A stretch of 64,000 bases of DNA from JBLZUR01 sp048565625 (GCF_048565625.1 NZ_JBLZUR010000002.1:806001-870000); one strand, 5' to 3'; shown: positions 14,763-25,588, counted from the stretch's first letter. The notes: generated by a model from the letters alone, not told the origin. Numbers and translations: made by a program.

Positions 14763-17660
14763 GTGGGATACGACGCTCTAGACTTCAGTGACGTGGAGGG
14801 CGTCAGCCCATCTTTCGTCGAGGCGCTCTACAAGCAGTACGCTGCCGATCCCACCTCCGTCGAGGCCAGTTGGCGCGACTGGTTCTCCGGCCTGGAAACT
14901 GCCGCGAGCGGGCCGAGCTGGCAGCGCAAGAACTGGCCGCCGGTCGAAACCGACGCGCTGACTGCCGCTCTCGATCCGACCCAGATGGCGCCCGCGCCCA
15001 AGCCGGCGAAGGGCAAGCCTGCCCCGGTCGCCGCGCCGCAGCCCTCCGGCGGTATCGATATCTCCAGCGCCGCCGCCGACTCGATCCGGATCATGAACCT
15101 GATCCGCACCTATCGGGTACGCGGCCATCTCGCGGCGGATCTCGACCCGCTCGGCCTCGAAAAGCGCGATCTGCCCGCCGACCTCTCGCCCGAGTTCTGG
15201 GGGTTCAGCGGCACCGACCTCGACCGCAGCATCTATCTGGGCGGCACGCTCGGCCTCGAGAAGGCGACGGTTCGGGAGGTCGTCGACATCCTCCGCCGCA
15301 ATTATTGCGGCCATGTCGGCCTGGAATACATGCACATCGGCGATGTCGAGGAACGCAAGTTCCTGCAGGAGCGGATGGAAGGCCGCGACAAGGAGATCAG
15401 CTTCACGCCTGAGGGCAAGAAGGCGATCCTCGCCAAGGTGATCGAGGGCGAGCAGTACGAGAAGTTCCTCGCCAAGAAGTATGTCGGCACCAAGCGCTTC
15501 GGCCTGGATGGTGGCGAGTCGATGATCCCTGCGCTTGAAGCGGTCATCAAGTACGGCGGCTCGGCGGGGGTCAGCGAGATCATCGTCGGTATGCCGCACC
15601 GCGGGCGCCTGAACGTTCTGACCAACGTCATGGGCAAGCCCTATCGTGCGATCTTCAGCGAGTTCGCGGGCGGCTCCGCGAATCCCGAGGATGTCGGCGG
15701 CTCGGGCGACGTGAAGTACCATCTCGGCACCTCGTCCGATCGCGAGTTCGACGGCCATAAGGTCCACCTGAGCCTCGCGCCCAATCCAAGCCATCTGGAG
15801 GCGGTCGATCCCGTCGTGCTTGGCAAGGCGCGCGCCAAGCAGACCAAGCTGGACGATCTCAAGCGTCGCCAGGTCCTGCCCGTGCTGCTCCACGGCGATG
15901 CCGCCTTTGCGGGGCAGGGGATCATCATGGAGTGCTTCGGCTTCTCCGGTCTGCGCGGCTATTCGACCGGCGGTACGATCCATTTCGTCGTGAACAACCA
16001 GGTCGGGTTCACCACCAGCCCTCAGTTCGCGCGCTCCTCGCCATATCCGTCCGACATCGCCAAGATGGTGCAGGCCCCGATACTGCATGTGAACGGCGAC
16101 GACCCGGAGGCGGTGACCTTCGCTTGCAAGCTCGCCACCGACTTCCGCCAGACCTTCGGCCGCGACGTCGTGATCGACATGTGGTGCTATCGCCGCTTCG
16201 GCCATAACGAGGGCGACGAGCCCGGCTTTACCCAGCCGCTGATGTACGACGAGATCCGCAAGCATCCCCCCGTCTCGGTTATCTACGGGGAGCGCCTGAA
16301 GCAGGAAGGCGTCGTCGACCAGGTCTGGATCGACGAGCAGACCAGTGCCTTCATCGGCCGCCTCGACGAGGAGTTCGAGGCGGGCAAGTCGTACAAGCCC
16401 AACAAGGCCGATTGGTTCGAGGGCGACTGGGCCGGCCTTGCCACGCCAGACGAGGCGATCAGCGCGCGCCGCGCGGCGAAGACCGGCGTGACGCCCGATC
16501 AGGTGGCGGAGATGGGACGTGTCCTGACGACCGTTCCCGGCGACCTCAGCATCCACAAGACGCTCGCCCGCGTGCTCGAAGCCAAGAAGGGCATGTTCGA
16601 GAGCGGCGAGGGTTTCGACTGGGCGACCGCCGAGGCGATGGCGTTCGGCACGCTGCTGACCGAAGGCTTCGGCGTTCGCCTGTCGGGGCAGGATTCCGGG
16701 CGCGGCACGTTCAGCCAGCGCCACGCCGTCTGGGTCGATCAGAAGGACGGGCACAAGTACATCCCGCTCTCCGCGCTCGACCGCCGTTTCCAGGTCCTCG
16801 ACAGCCCGCTCAGCGAGTTCGGCGTACTCGGCTTCGAATACGGCTATGCCTCCACCGCGCCGAACACGTTGGTGATGTGGGAGGCGCAGTTCGGCGACTT
16901 CGCCAACGGCGCGCAGGTGATGATCGACCAGTTCATCGCGGCTGGCGAGGCGAAGTGGCTGCGTGCCAATGGCCTCGTCATGCTGCTGCCGCATGGCTAC
17001 GAGGGGCAGGGGCCGGAGCATTCGTCTGCCCGTCTGGAGCGCTACCTCCAACTCTGCGCCGAGGACAATATGCAGGTCGCGAACTGCACCACGCCGGCGA
17101 ACTACTTCCACATCCTGCGCCGGCAGCTGCACCGCAAGTTCCGCAAGCCGCTGATCATCATGACGCCGAAGTCGCTGCTGCGGCACAAGGCGGCGGTGTC
17201 GTCGCTGGCGGACTTCACCGGCGACAGCCAGTTCCACCGCGTGCTCTACGATCCCAAGGCGCCGGCCGATGTCGAGGTAAAGCGGCTGGTGCTCTGTTCG
17301 GGCAAGGTGTTCTACGATCTCGCCGACGCGCGTGACGCAGCGGGGGATGCGAACACGATGATCCTCCGTGTGGAGCAGATCTATCCGTTCCCGGCCGATG
17401 ACCTCGCCGCGCGGATCGGCCGGATGACCAATCTGGAGACGGTCGTGTGGTGCCAGGAGGAGCCGAGGAACGCGGGATCCTGGTTCTTCGTCGAGCCGTT
17501 GATCGAGGAAGTGCTTGCCACCGTCAAGACGAAGCCGGCCCGCGCGGTCTACGCCGGGCGCGCGGCTTCGGCGGCGACGGCGACCGGCCTCGCCAAGACC
17601 CATGCGGCCCAGCAGGCCGCGCTGATCGCCGACGCACTCGGCCACCAACAGAAGGCGTAA
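14763..17660 (+). CDS. sucA: 2-oxoglutarate dehydrogenase E1 component
   Basis: This 965-residue thiamine-diphosphate enzyme carries the N-terminal SPSFVEALYKQYAADPTSV segment that binds the E2 core, then IVGMPHRGRLNVLTNV, the TPP/Mg loop with HGDAAFAGQG, and RFGHNEGDEPGFTQPLMY. It decarboxylates 2-oxoglutarate and succinylates the lipoyl group of SucB. GTG 14763 (reading MGYDALDF) is chosen because GAGGA lies upstream and this start matches the family; the open frame extends back to 14700. sucB follows after 9 bases. Confidence 0.95.
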   Translation: MGYDALDFSDVEGVSPSFVEALYKQYAADPTSVEASWRDWFSGLETAASGPSWQRKNWPPVETDALTAALDPTQMAPAPKPAKGKPAPVAAPQPSGGIDISSAAADSIRIMNLIRTYRVRGHLAADLDPLGLEKRDLPADLSPEFWGFSGTDLDRSIYLGGTLGLEKATVREVVDILRRNYCGHVGLEYMHIGDVEERKFLQERMEGRDKEISFTPEGKKAILAKVIEGEQYEKFLAKKYVGTKRFGLDGGESMIPALEAVIKYGGSAGVSEIIVGMPHRGRLNVLTNVMGKPYRAIFSEFAGGSANPEDVGGSGDVKYHLGTSSDREFDGHKVHLSLAPNPSHLEAVDPVVLGKARAKQTKLDDLKRRQVLPVLLHGDAAFAGQGIIMECFGFSGLRGYSTGGTIHFVVNNQVGFTTSPQFARSSPYPSDIAKMVQAPILHVNGDDPEAVTFACKLATDFRQTFGRDVVIDMWCYRRFGHNEGDEPGFTQPLMYDEIRKHPPVSVIYGERLKQEGVVDQVWIDEQTSAFIGRLDEEFEAGKSYKPNKADWFEGDWAGLATPDEAISARRAAKTGVTPDQVAEMGRVLTTVPGDLSIHKTLARVLEAKKGMFESGEGFDWATAEAMAFGTLLTEGFGVRLSGQDSGRGTFSQRHAVWVDQKDGHKYIPLSALDRRFQVLDSPLSEFGVLGFEYGYASTAPNTLVMWEAQFGDFANGAQVMIDQFIAAGEAKWLRANGLVMLLPHGYEGQGPEHSSARLERYLQLCAEDNMQVANCTTPANYFHILRRQLHRKFRKPLIIMTPKSLLRHKAAVSSLADFTGDSQFHRVLYDPKAPADVEVKRLVLCSGKVFYDLADARDAAGDANTMILRVEQIYPFPADDLAARIGRMTNLETVVWCQEEPRNAGSWFFVEPLIEEVLATVKTKPARAVYAGRAASAATATGLAKTHAAQQAALIADALGHQQKA

Positions 17661-17669
17661 GGACAAACG

Positions 17670-18923
17670 ATGGCGACCGACGTAGTCGTACCGACCCTGG
17701 GCGAATCCATCACCGAGGCGACCCTTGGCCAGTGGCTGAAGCAGCCCGGCGAAGCGGTGAAGGCTGACGAGCCGATCGCCAGCCTGGAGACTGACAAGGT
17801 CGCGGTCGAGGTGCCGGCACCCGTCGCCGGTGTGATCGGCGAACATGTCGCGGCGGAAGGCGACACGGTCAATGTCGGCGCGGTGATCGCCCGCATCAAC
17901 GAGGGCGCGTCCGCCGACAGCAGCGCGACCCCGAAGGTCGAGGATCGTACCGCAGTCGGCCAGGCCGAGAAGGCGGCTCCGCCCGCTCCGGCAGCTGCCC
18001 CCGCGCAGGAGGAGCCGGCGAGCGGCTCGGCTCCGCTCACCTTGTCTCCCTCCGTGCGCCGCGTGGTGCTGGAACGCGGTATCGATCCGACGACGATCAA
18101 GGGCACCGGCAAGGATGGCCGGATCACCCGGGACGACGTGATGGCGGCGCCTGCTCCGGCCGCGAAGGCACCTTCGGCTCCTGCGGCGGCATCCTTCGCT
18201 CCCGCCGCATCCTCTGGCGGCGAGCGCAAGGAGGAGCGGGTCAAGATGACGCGCCTCCGCCAGACGGTCGCCCGCCGTTTGAAGGAAGCGCAGAACACCG
18301 CAGCGATGCTCACCACCTTCAACGACGTCGACATGTCGGCGGTGATGGAGGCGCGATCCAAGTACAAGGACCTGTTCGAGAAGAAGCACGACGTCCGCCT
18401 CGGCTTCATGGGCTTCTTCGTGAAGGCGGCGTGCCAGGCGCTGAAGGACGTCCCCGCGGTCAATGCGTCGATCGAGGGCGACGAGATCGTCTATCATGAC
18501 TATGCCGACATCTCGGTCGCGGTCTCGGCGCCGAACGGCTTGGTCGTGCCCGTCATCCGCGACGCGGACAAGCTGTCCGTCGCCGGGATCGAGAAGACGA
18601 TCGGCGACTTCGGCAAGCGCGCCAAGGACGGTACGCTGAAGATGGAAGAGATGAAGGGCGGCACCTTCACCATCTCCAACGGTGGCGTGTTCGGATCGCT
18701 GATGTCCACCCCGATTATCAACCCGCCGCAGTCCGCCGTCCTTGGTCTCCATCGTATCGAGGAGCGGCCGGTCGTGGTGAACGGCCAGATCGTCATCAAG
18801 CCGATGATGTACCTGGCGCTGAGCTACGACCACCGCCTGATCGATGGCCGCGAGGCGGTGACCTTCCTGGTCGCGATCAAGAACGCGATCGAGGATCCGA
18901 CCCGCGTTCTGATCGACCTGTAA
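17670..18923 (+). CDS. sucB: Dihydrolipoyllysine-residue succinyltransferase (E2 of 2-oxoglutarate dehydrogenase)
   Basis: The 417-residue protein has a lipoyl domain (residues 1-75) with the lipoylated Lys in ETDKVAVEVPAP, an Ala/Pro-rich linker, a peripheral subunit-binding domain (SPSVRRVVLERGIDPTTIKG), a second linker, and a catalytic domain ending with YDHRLIDGREAVTFL, whose His and Asp are catalytic. It forms the core of the complex with SucA and Lpd. It is close downstream of sucA and upstream of lpd. Confidence 0.96.
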   Translation: MATDVVVPTLGESITEATLGQWLKQPGEAVKADEPIASLETDKVAVEVPAPVAGVIGEHVAAEGDTVNVGAVIARINEGASADSSATPKVEDRTAVGQAEKAAPPAPAAAPAQEEPASGSAPLTLSPSVRRVVLERGIDPTTIKGTGKDGRITRDDVMAAPAPAAKAPSAPAAASFAPAASSGGERKEERVKMTRLRQTVARRLKEAQNTAAMLTTFNDVDMSAVMEARSKYKDLFEKKHDVRLGFMGFFVKAACQALKDVPAVNASIEGDEIVYHDYADISVAVSAPNGLVVPVIRDADKLSVAGIEKTIGDFGKRAKDGTLKMEEMKGGTFTISNGGVFGSLMSTPIINPPQSAVLGLHRIEERPVVVNGQIVIKPMMYLALSYDHRLIDGREAVTFLVAIKNAIEDPTRVLIDL

Positions 18924-18941
18924 GAGACTTTCGGCCCTGAC

Positions 18942-19011
18942 CGTCATCCCGGCGCTTGTTGGGAGCTAGTTCCGACGGTGGGCCTGGATACCGGCCTCCG
19001 CCGGTACGACG
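18942..19011. repeat. Dispersed palindromic repeat between sucB and lpd
   Basis: CGTCATCCCGGCG at the left and GGATACCGGCCTCCGCCGGTACGACG at the right are in the style of the sphingomonad intergenic repeats (GTCATCCC...GGTAYGACG), with inner stem ACCGGC / GCCGGT. Similar motifs appear at 24925-24944 and 32470-32500. It probably affects message stability between sucB and lpd. Confidence 0.6.
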
Positions 19012-19025
19012 ATGAGGAAGAACGA

Positions 19026-20420
19026 ATGGCTGACTACAATTTCGACGTGCTGGTGATCGGTTCCGGTCCCGGCGGCTATGTCGCGGCGATCCGCGCGGCG
19101 CAGCTGGGGCTGAAGACAGCCTGTGCCGAGAGCCGGGAGACGCTGGGTGGCACCTGCCTCAACGTGGGCTGCATTCCGTCCAAGGCAATGCTGCATGCCT
19201 CGGAGCTTTTCGGAGAGGCGGCGACTGGCAAGCTCGCCAAGCTCGGCGTCAAGCTGGGTTCCGTCGAACTCGACCTGGGCGCCATGCACGCGCAGCGTCG
19301 CGAGGCGGTGAAGGGGCTGACCGGCGGCATCGAGTACCTGTTCAAGAAGAACAAGGTCGAGTGGCTGAAGGGCCATGCCAAGTTCACCGGCAAGGACACC
19401 GTGGATGTCGCGGGCAAGACGGTCCGCGCCAAGAACATCATCATCGCCACCGGCTCCTCGGTCACCCCGCTGCCGGGCGTCGAGATTGACGAGGATGTCG
19501 TCGTTTCCTCCACCGGCGCGCTGGAGCTGGCGAAGGTGCCGGAGAAGATGGTCGTGATCGGCGGTGGCGTGATCGGACTCGAACTAGGTTCGGTGTGGAG
19601 CCGCCTGGGTGCCAAGGTGACCGTTGTCGAGTTCCTCGACCAGATCCTGCCCGGCATGGACGGCGAGATCCGCAAGGAAGCCAACAAGATCTTCAAGAAG
19701 CAGGGTCTTGAGTTCAAGCTGTCGACCAAGGTCACGGCCGTGAAGGTCGACGGCGGCAAGGCGACGCTGACCGTGGAGCCGGCCGCAGGCGGTGCGGCCG
19801 AGACGATCGAGGCCGACGCCGTGCTGGTCTCGATCGGCCGCAAGCCGAATACCGATGGACTGAACCTCGAAGCGGCCGGCCTCTCAGTCAACAAGCGCGG
19901 GCAGATCGAGATCGACCATGACTTCGCCACGCCCGTGCCGGGTATCTGGGCGATCGGCGATGTCGTGCCCGGCCCGATGCTGGCGCATAAGGCCGAGGAC
20001 GAAGGCATCGCGGTGGCGGAGAACATCGCGGGCCTGACCGGGATCGTGAACCACGATGTCATCCCCTCCGTCGTCTACACCACGCCGGAGATCGCAGGCG
20101 TCGGCCTGACCGAGGAAGCGGCCAAGGAGAAGGGCGCGATCAAGGTCGGCAAGTTCCCGATGGCCGGCAACAGCCGCGCGAAGACCAACCACGAGCCCGA
20201 CGGCTTCGTGAAGGTGATCGCCGATGCCGAGACCGACCGCGTGCTGGGCGTGTGGATCATCACCTCGGTCGCCGGCACGATGATCGCGCAGGCGGCGCAG
20301 GCAATGGAATTCGGCGCGACGTCCGAAGACATCGCCTACACCTGCCACGCGCATCCGACGCATTCCGAAGCGATCAAGGAAGCGGCGATGGCGGTGCTCG
20401 GCAAGCCGATCCACATCTGA
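19026..20420 (+). CDS. lpd: Dihydrolipoyl dehydrogenase (E3)
   Basis: This 464-residue flavoprotein disulfide reductase has the FAD motif IGSGPGGYVAAIRAAQLG, redox-active disulfide GGTCLNVGCIPSK, NAD motif VVIGGGVIGLELGSVW, and the C-terminal active-site region TCHAHPTHSEAIKEA. It reoxidises the dihydrolipoyl groups of SucB, producing NADH. ATG 19026 (MADYNFDVL) is taken as start; upstream in-frame codons derive from a palindromic repeat. It ends the TCA block; the following gene sppA is convergent. Confidence 0.96.
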   Translation: MADYNFDVLVIGSGPGGYVAAIRAAQLGLKTACAESRETLGGTCLNVGCIPSKAMLHASELFGEAATGKLAKLGVKLGSVELDLGAMHAQRREAVKGLTGGIEYLFKKNKVEWLKGHAKFTGKDTVDVAGKTVRAKNIIIATGSSVTPLPGVEIDEDVVVSSTGALELAKVPEKMVVIGGGVIGLELGSVWSRLGAKVTVVEFLDQILPGMDGEIRKEANKIFKKQGLEFKLSTKVTAVKVDGGKATLTVEPAAGGAAETIEADAVLVSIGRKPNTDGLNLEAAGLSVNKRGQIEIDHDFATPVPGIWAIGDVVPGPMLAHKAEDEGIAVAENIAGLTGIVNHDVIPSVVYTTPEIAGVGLTEEAAKEKGAIKVGKFPMAGNSRAKTNHEPDGFVKVIADAETDRVLGVWIITSVAGTMIAQAAQAMEFGATSEDIAYTCHAHPTHSEAIKEAAMAVLGKPIHI

Positions 20421-20592
20421 GAAAGAGCGCACCGGAGTTGCCCGCGTGAGCGCGGCGACTCCGATGAAGCTCGTCCTATGTCCGATGGTGCGGTGTAGGA
20501 CAGGACCTTCTTAGGTCTCTTCTCAGACTGTCCGTTCGGGTGCTGGCCCTTCGACAGGCTCAGAGCGAACGGAGTGGAAGACGTTCAGTTTT

Positions 20593-22464
20593 CTAACGGA
20601 TCTGAAGTGCAGTTCTGGCCAGCGTCGCCAACCAGCTGTTTTCGGGCCTCACCGGTCGCGCCGCCGCTGTTCCGCATTCCAGGCAGCGGGCCTGAATCGC
20701 GGCACCGGTGGACAGCTTCTCCGCTTCCGCCAGTGCCTGCGCGATCAGCGCCTGGGGGCGGGCGGCGAGGCGGGTGAAGACGTCGACGCGGGCGTCGCCG
20801 CGCCGTTCGCGGTCGCGATAATCCTTGAAGAGTTGCGCCCAGATCGACGGTGCCTTCTCGATCAAGACCGGACGCGCATGCTGCGGATCAACCTTGGCGA
20901 GCCGCGCGGCGGCGGTGACGGCGGCATCGAGGCCGCCATACTCGTCGATCAGGCCAAGGCGCTTGGCGTCGATCCCCGCCCAGACACGGCCCTGGGCGAT
21001 CTCGTGGACGGCGGCGAGCGTCATGTTGCGCGACCGGGCGACGAGGCCGAGGAACCGGGCATAATAGTTGTCGACGCCTGCCTGGACGAGACGGTCGACC
21101 TCCGGCGTGGTGCCGCGCAGGACATCGGGCTGTCCGGAATAGGGCGTGGTGCGAACGCCATCAGCGCCGAGGCCAAGCTTGGCGAGACTGCCTTCGAAAG
21201 TGGGGATGATGCCGAACACGCCGATCGACCCGGTAATGGTGGACGGCTCGGCAAAGATGCGGTCGGCGGGGGTCGAGACCCAATAGCCGCCGCTCGCCGC
21301 CACCGAGCCCATCGAGACGACGACCGGCAGGCCCGAGGCCTTGACCTTGACGATCGCGCTGCGGATGCGCTCGGATGCGTTGACCGATCCGCCGGGGGAA
21401 TCGACTCGGACGACGAGCGCCTTCATCTTGCCGTCGGCAAGAGCGCGCAGCAGGTTGTCGGCGATGTCGTCGCCGCCCGCCGTGCCGGGAGGGGCGCTGC
21501 CATCCACGATCTCCCCCGCGATGGTCAGGACGCCGATTGGGGCCCCGGCGGGCTGGGGGACGGCGCGGGCATAATCGTCAAAGCGGATCTGCCTGTACGG
21601 CGTCACACCGTCATTTGCCCCGCCGGCGAGTTCGGCGAGCCGTGCGTTGAAGGCGAGGCGGTCGCCGATGCGGTCGATCAGTCCGGCGGCTTGCGCGGCC
21701 TTCGCCATGTCCCCGCCCGACGCGGCGACGCGATCGGCAGGGGCCGCGACATAGGTGGCGACCTGCGCCTTCGGCCGTGCCCTGGCGACGTCCGCCTGCC
21801 AGTTGGTCCAGATGGTGTCGGCGAGCGCCTGCGCGGCCGCCCTGGCCTCGGGCGACTGGTCCGAGCGGGTGAATGGTTCGACCGCCGACTTGAACTTGCC
21901 GACGCGGTAGACGTGGGCAGTGACGCCCAGCTTGTCGAGCAGGCCCTTGTAGTAGAGCTGCGTGCCGCCGGGGCCGGTGACCAGCACCGCGCCGATCGGA
22001 TCGAGCCAGACCTCGCTGGCATGGGCGGCGAGCTGGTACCCATCGTCGGTATAGCCGCTCGCGAAGGCGAGAACCGGCTTGCCGGAGGCGCGCACCTTGT
22101 CCAGCGCCGCGCCGACCTCGCCGAGTGCGGCATGGCCGCCGCCGCCGAACTGGTCGAGATCGAGCGCGACCGCCTTGACGCGGCTGTCGCCCGCTGCGGC
22201 GGCGAGGCTGCGGAGGATGTCACGCAGCCGGTATTCGCGGGCGCTGGTGTCGTTGGTCAGGATCGCGGTCGGCGGAACCTCGGCGGGCTGCTCGACGATC
22301 GGCCCGTCGAGATCCAGCACCAGCGCGCCTTCGCGGATCGAGATGGGAGCGGGGCGGAAGGAGAGGGCGGCGTAGAGCGCGCCGAAGAACAGCAGCAGCA
22401 GCAGCAGGACCAGCGCGTCCTTCACGCCACGCAGGATCTTCCATGTCCATTTCAGGATTTTCAT
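20593..22464 (-). CDS. sppA: Signal peptide peptidase SppA, 67 kDa type
   Basis: The 623-residue protein has an N-terminal membrane anchor (ALVLLLLLLFFGALYAAL), then two tandem ClpP-like S49 peptidase domains. The catalytic Lys is probably in YRVGKFKSAVEPFTRSD in the first domain, and the catalytic Ser in VVVSMGSVAASGGYWVST in the second. It degrades signal peptides left in the cytoplasmic membrane after secretion. The start is at 22464 (MKILKWTWKILRG) with GGAG upstream. The C-terminus contains an ARCLECG motif. It stands alone, convergent to lpd and divergent from groES. Confidence 0.93.
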   Translation of the reverse strand: MKILKWTWKILRGVKDALVLLLLLLFFGALYAALSFRPAPISIREGALVLDLDGPIVEQPAEVPPTAILTNDTSAREYRLRDILRSLAAAAGDSRVKAVALDLDQFGGGGHAALGEVGAALDKVRASGKPVLAFASGYTDDGYQLAAHASEVWLDPIGAVLVTGPGGTQLYYKGLLDKLGVTAHVYRVGKFKSAVEPFTRSDQSPEARAAAQALADTIWTNWQADVARARPKAQVATYVAAPADRVAASGGDMAKAAQAAGLIDRIGDRLAFNARLAELAGGANDGVTPYRQIRFDDYARAVPQPAGAPIGVLTIAGEIVDGSAPPGTAGGDDIADNLLRALADGKMKALVVRVDSPGGSVNASERIRSAIVKVKASGLPVVVSMGSVAASGGYWVSTPADRIFAEPSTITGSIGVFGIIPTFEGSLAKLGLGADGVRTTPYSGQPDVLRGTTPEVDRLVQAGVDNYYARFLGLVARSRNMTLAAVHEIAQGRVWAGIDAKRLGLIDEYGGLDAAVTAAARLAKVDPQHARPVLIEKAPSIWAQLFKDYRDRERRGDARVDVFTRLAARPQALIAQALAEAEKLSTGAAIQARCLECGTAAARPVRPENSWLATLARTALQIR

Positions 22465-22576
22465 GCCGCTCCGCTTCTGATCACAGACGGGTGTCGCCGG
22501 TTCGATCCCGCTCCTACCCCGCTTCGCCGCCGCCGTCATTGCCTTGCAAGAAAAGCACCGTCTTGTCGCTTCGCCG

Positions 22577-22605
22577 CTTGAACGACTTTTCCGTTGTCCT
22601 AAATG
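22577..22605 (+). promoter_or_regulatory. Putative RpoH (sigma-32) promoter of groES-groEL
   Basis: CTTGAA at 22577-22582 is followed after 15 bases by CCTAAATG at 22598-22605, close to the alphaproteobacterial heat-shock promoter pattern. The predicted transcript start (about 22612) would fall at the edge of the CIRCE operator. Confidence 0.65.
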
Positions 22606-22612
22606 CGGGGCG

Positions 22613-22639
22613 TTGGCACTCCTGCAAAGAGAGTGCTAA
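22613..22639 (+). promoter_or_regulatory. CIRCE operator (HrcA binding site)
   Basis: TTGGCACTC (22613-22621), a 9-base spacer, and GAGTGCTAA (22631-22639) match the CIRCE consensus TTAGCACTC-N9-GAGTGCTAA with one difference in the left arm. It lies 78 bases before groES and should be bound by the repressor HrcA. Confidence 0.95.
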
Positions 22640-22716
22640 CAGCAGTTCACGGATGCGGACGAGTCGCCGAGAAGGGGCTCGCCCGCGCCTTACCATGGAA
22701 GCAAAAGGAGACGAGC

Positions 22717-23004
22717 ATGGGGTTCCGTCCACTGCATGACCGCGTACTGGTCAAGCGCATCGAGGCCGAGGAAAAGACGGCCGGTGGCATCATCATCCCC
22801 GACACCGCCAAGGAAAAGCCGCAGGAGGGCGAGGTCATCGCCGCCGGCACCGGGCTGAAGTCGGACGACGGCAAGATCACGCCGCTGGACGTCAAGGCGG
22901 GCGACCGCATCCTGTTCGGCAAGTGGTCCGGCACCGAGGTCAAGCTCGACGGGCAGGATCTGCTGATCATGAAGGAAAGCGACATCCTGGGGATCGTCGG
23001 CTGA
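22717..23004 (+). CDS. groES: Co-chaperonin GroES
   Basis: This 95-residue protein (MGFRPLHDRVLVKRIEAEEK) has the mobile loop region EEKTAGGIIIPDTAKEKPQ and the roof segment, ending DLLIMKESDILGIVG. It forms the heptameric lid of GroEL. The ATG at 22717 follows AAAAGGAG about 6-8 bases upstream. It is the first gene of the groES-groEL operon under CIRCE and a heat-shock-like promoter; groEL follows after 63 bases. Confidence 0.98.
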   Translation: MGFRPLHDRVLVKRIEAEEKTAGGIIIPDTAKEKPQEGEVIAAGTGLKSDDGKITPLDVKAGDRILFGKWSGTEVKLDGQDLLIMKESDILGIVG

Positions 23005-23067
23005 CGCCAACGGATTCGGGATCTTACGCTGATCTTCAACGCAACGAATTGAGAAGGAACACAGAAC

Positions 23068-24719
<1,652 letters not shown>

Positions 24720-24723
<4 letters not shown>

Positions 24724-24768
24724 TTTCGCACCGGTGCAGCCGATGGCTGCACCGGAGACGAAATCAGA
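24720..24768 (+). terminator. Long hairpin directly after groEL
   Basis: Perfect inner stem CCGGTGCAGCC (24731-24741) / GGCTGCACCGG (24745-24755) with loop GAT, extended by outer arms CTGATTTCG / CGAAATCAG that begin in the groEL stop codon. No T run follows. It probably protects the 3' end of the message. Confidence 0.6.
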
Positions 24769-24853
24769 ACGGCCGGCGGGTCGGCGGCAAGTCCGCCGAA
24801 CCCGTCCGACGGGCCGGGCTGCGCCCGGTTCGTCCCAAGCCAGACCGAAGTTG

Positions 24854-24885
24854 GGGCCGGGGGAGCGATCCTCCGGCCCTTTTCT
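24854..24885 (+). terminator. Rho-independent terminator of groES-groEL
   Basis: Stem GGGCCGGGGGA / TCCTCCGGCCC (one G-T pair) with loop GCGA is followed by TTTTCTT. This is the best intrinsic terminator downstream of groEL. Confidence 0.85.
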
Positions 24886-24924
24886 TGTGTGTGCCTCACT
24901 TGGTCGTGGCTTGTGCCCGGCGCG

Positions 24925-24944
24925 ATTCCCGCTTTCGCGGGAAT
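24925..24944. repeat. Short REP-like palindrome
   Basis: ATTCCCGC-TTTC-GCGGGAAT followed by GACGAG is the common 'ATTCCCGCTTTCGCGGGAAT' type extragenic palindrome of alphaproteobacteria. It lies between groEL and the DUF3597 gene. Confidence 0.65.
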
Positions 24945-24979
24945 GACGAGAGGGGTGCAACGAGCGTGACGCCTGCCCC

Positions 24980-25405
24980 TTAGTCCTTAAGGTCCGCCGG
25001 CACCTTGCCGCCGTTTTCGGCGAGCTTCTTCATCACCGCCTTGTGGAGGGCGATGTTCATTTCCGCCGAGCCGTCCTTCGGGCCGGCATAGCCGATCTCC
25101 TCGGCCAGCTCCTTGCGGGCGGTGAGGCTGGAATCGAGGCCGAGGAGCTTCATCAGGTCGACGATCGAGCTGCGCCAGTTGAGCTGCTGCCCGGACTTGG
25201 CGGCGAGATCGGTCAGCACCGCCTCGACATCCACCTCGGCCATCGGCGCGGGGGCGGGTGAGGCGGCGGGGGCCGGGGCGGGCTTCGCGGTGGGGGCGGC
25301 GGGGGGCGGGGTTGGAGCAGCCTTGGGCGTCGGCGCGGGGGCCGGGGCGGGGGCGGCGGGCTTGTGTCCGAAGATGGCGTCCTTGATCTTGCTGAAGATG
25401 CTCAT
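24980..25405 (-). CDS. DUF3597 domain protein
   Basis: The 141-residue protein starts MSIFSKIKDAIFG, followed by an Ala/Pro-rich linker (about residues 15-55) and a C-terminal domain with VDVEAVLTDLAAKSGQQLNW, RSSIVDLMKLLGLDSSLTAR and KELAEEIGYAGPKDGSAEM. This matches DUF3597, which has no known function. The ATG 25405 start is preferred over a longer frame that runs into repeat sequence. No signal peptide is seen, so a cytoplasmic location is likely. Confidence 0.9.
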   Translation of the reverse strand: MSIFSKIKDAIFGHKPAAPAPAPAPTPKAAPTPPPAAPTAKPAPAPAASPAPAPMAEVDVEAVLTDLAAKSGQQLNWRSSIVDLMKLLGLDSSLTARKELAEEIGYAGPKDGSAEMNIALHKAVMKKLAENGGKVPADLKD

Positions 25406-25458
25406 GCGTTCTGCCTTTGTGGGGGATGGGATGGGCGGAACGTGTGGGGGGGAGCGAT

Positions 25459-25588
25459 GATCCTGCCCGGGGAGGGGGAGGCAGTCAGAGGCGCTGGAGG
25501 GTTGGGTCAGCAAGAGCTGGCCTTGGTGGTTGCGGCACCTACCCCTCCACCAGCCTGCGGCTGGTCCCCCTCCCCCTCCGGGGGAGGT
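25459..25588. repeat. Long imperfect palindrome, copy 2 of a dispersed repeat
   Basis: Related to the element at 8119-8262: GGGGAGGGGGAGGC at the left, GGCCTTGGTGGTTGCGGCACCTACCCCTCCACC in the middle (quoted for position 25522 onward in parts) and CCCCCTCCCCCTCCGGGGG at the right. Its right arm overlaps the 3' end of the HTH-protein gene and supplies its last 26 or so residues and stop codon. Confidence 0.8.

Noticed and set aside
14778..18947. 1389-codon open frame on the minus strand opposite sucA and sucB
   Set aside because: It is the antisense shadow of two GC-rich genes with strong third-position bias; its translation is Asp/Arg/His-rich and matches no protein pattern.
20833..22581. 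582-codon plus-strand frame opposite sppA
   Set aside because: Antisense shadow; sppA carries intact peptidase motifs.
22603..22716. N-terminal extension of groES to 22603
   Set aside because: The extension would cover the CIRCE operator, has no ribosome site and is absent from the family.
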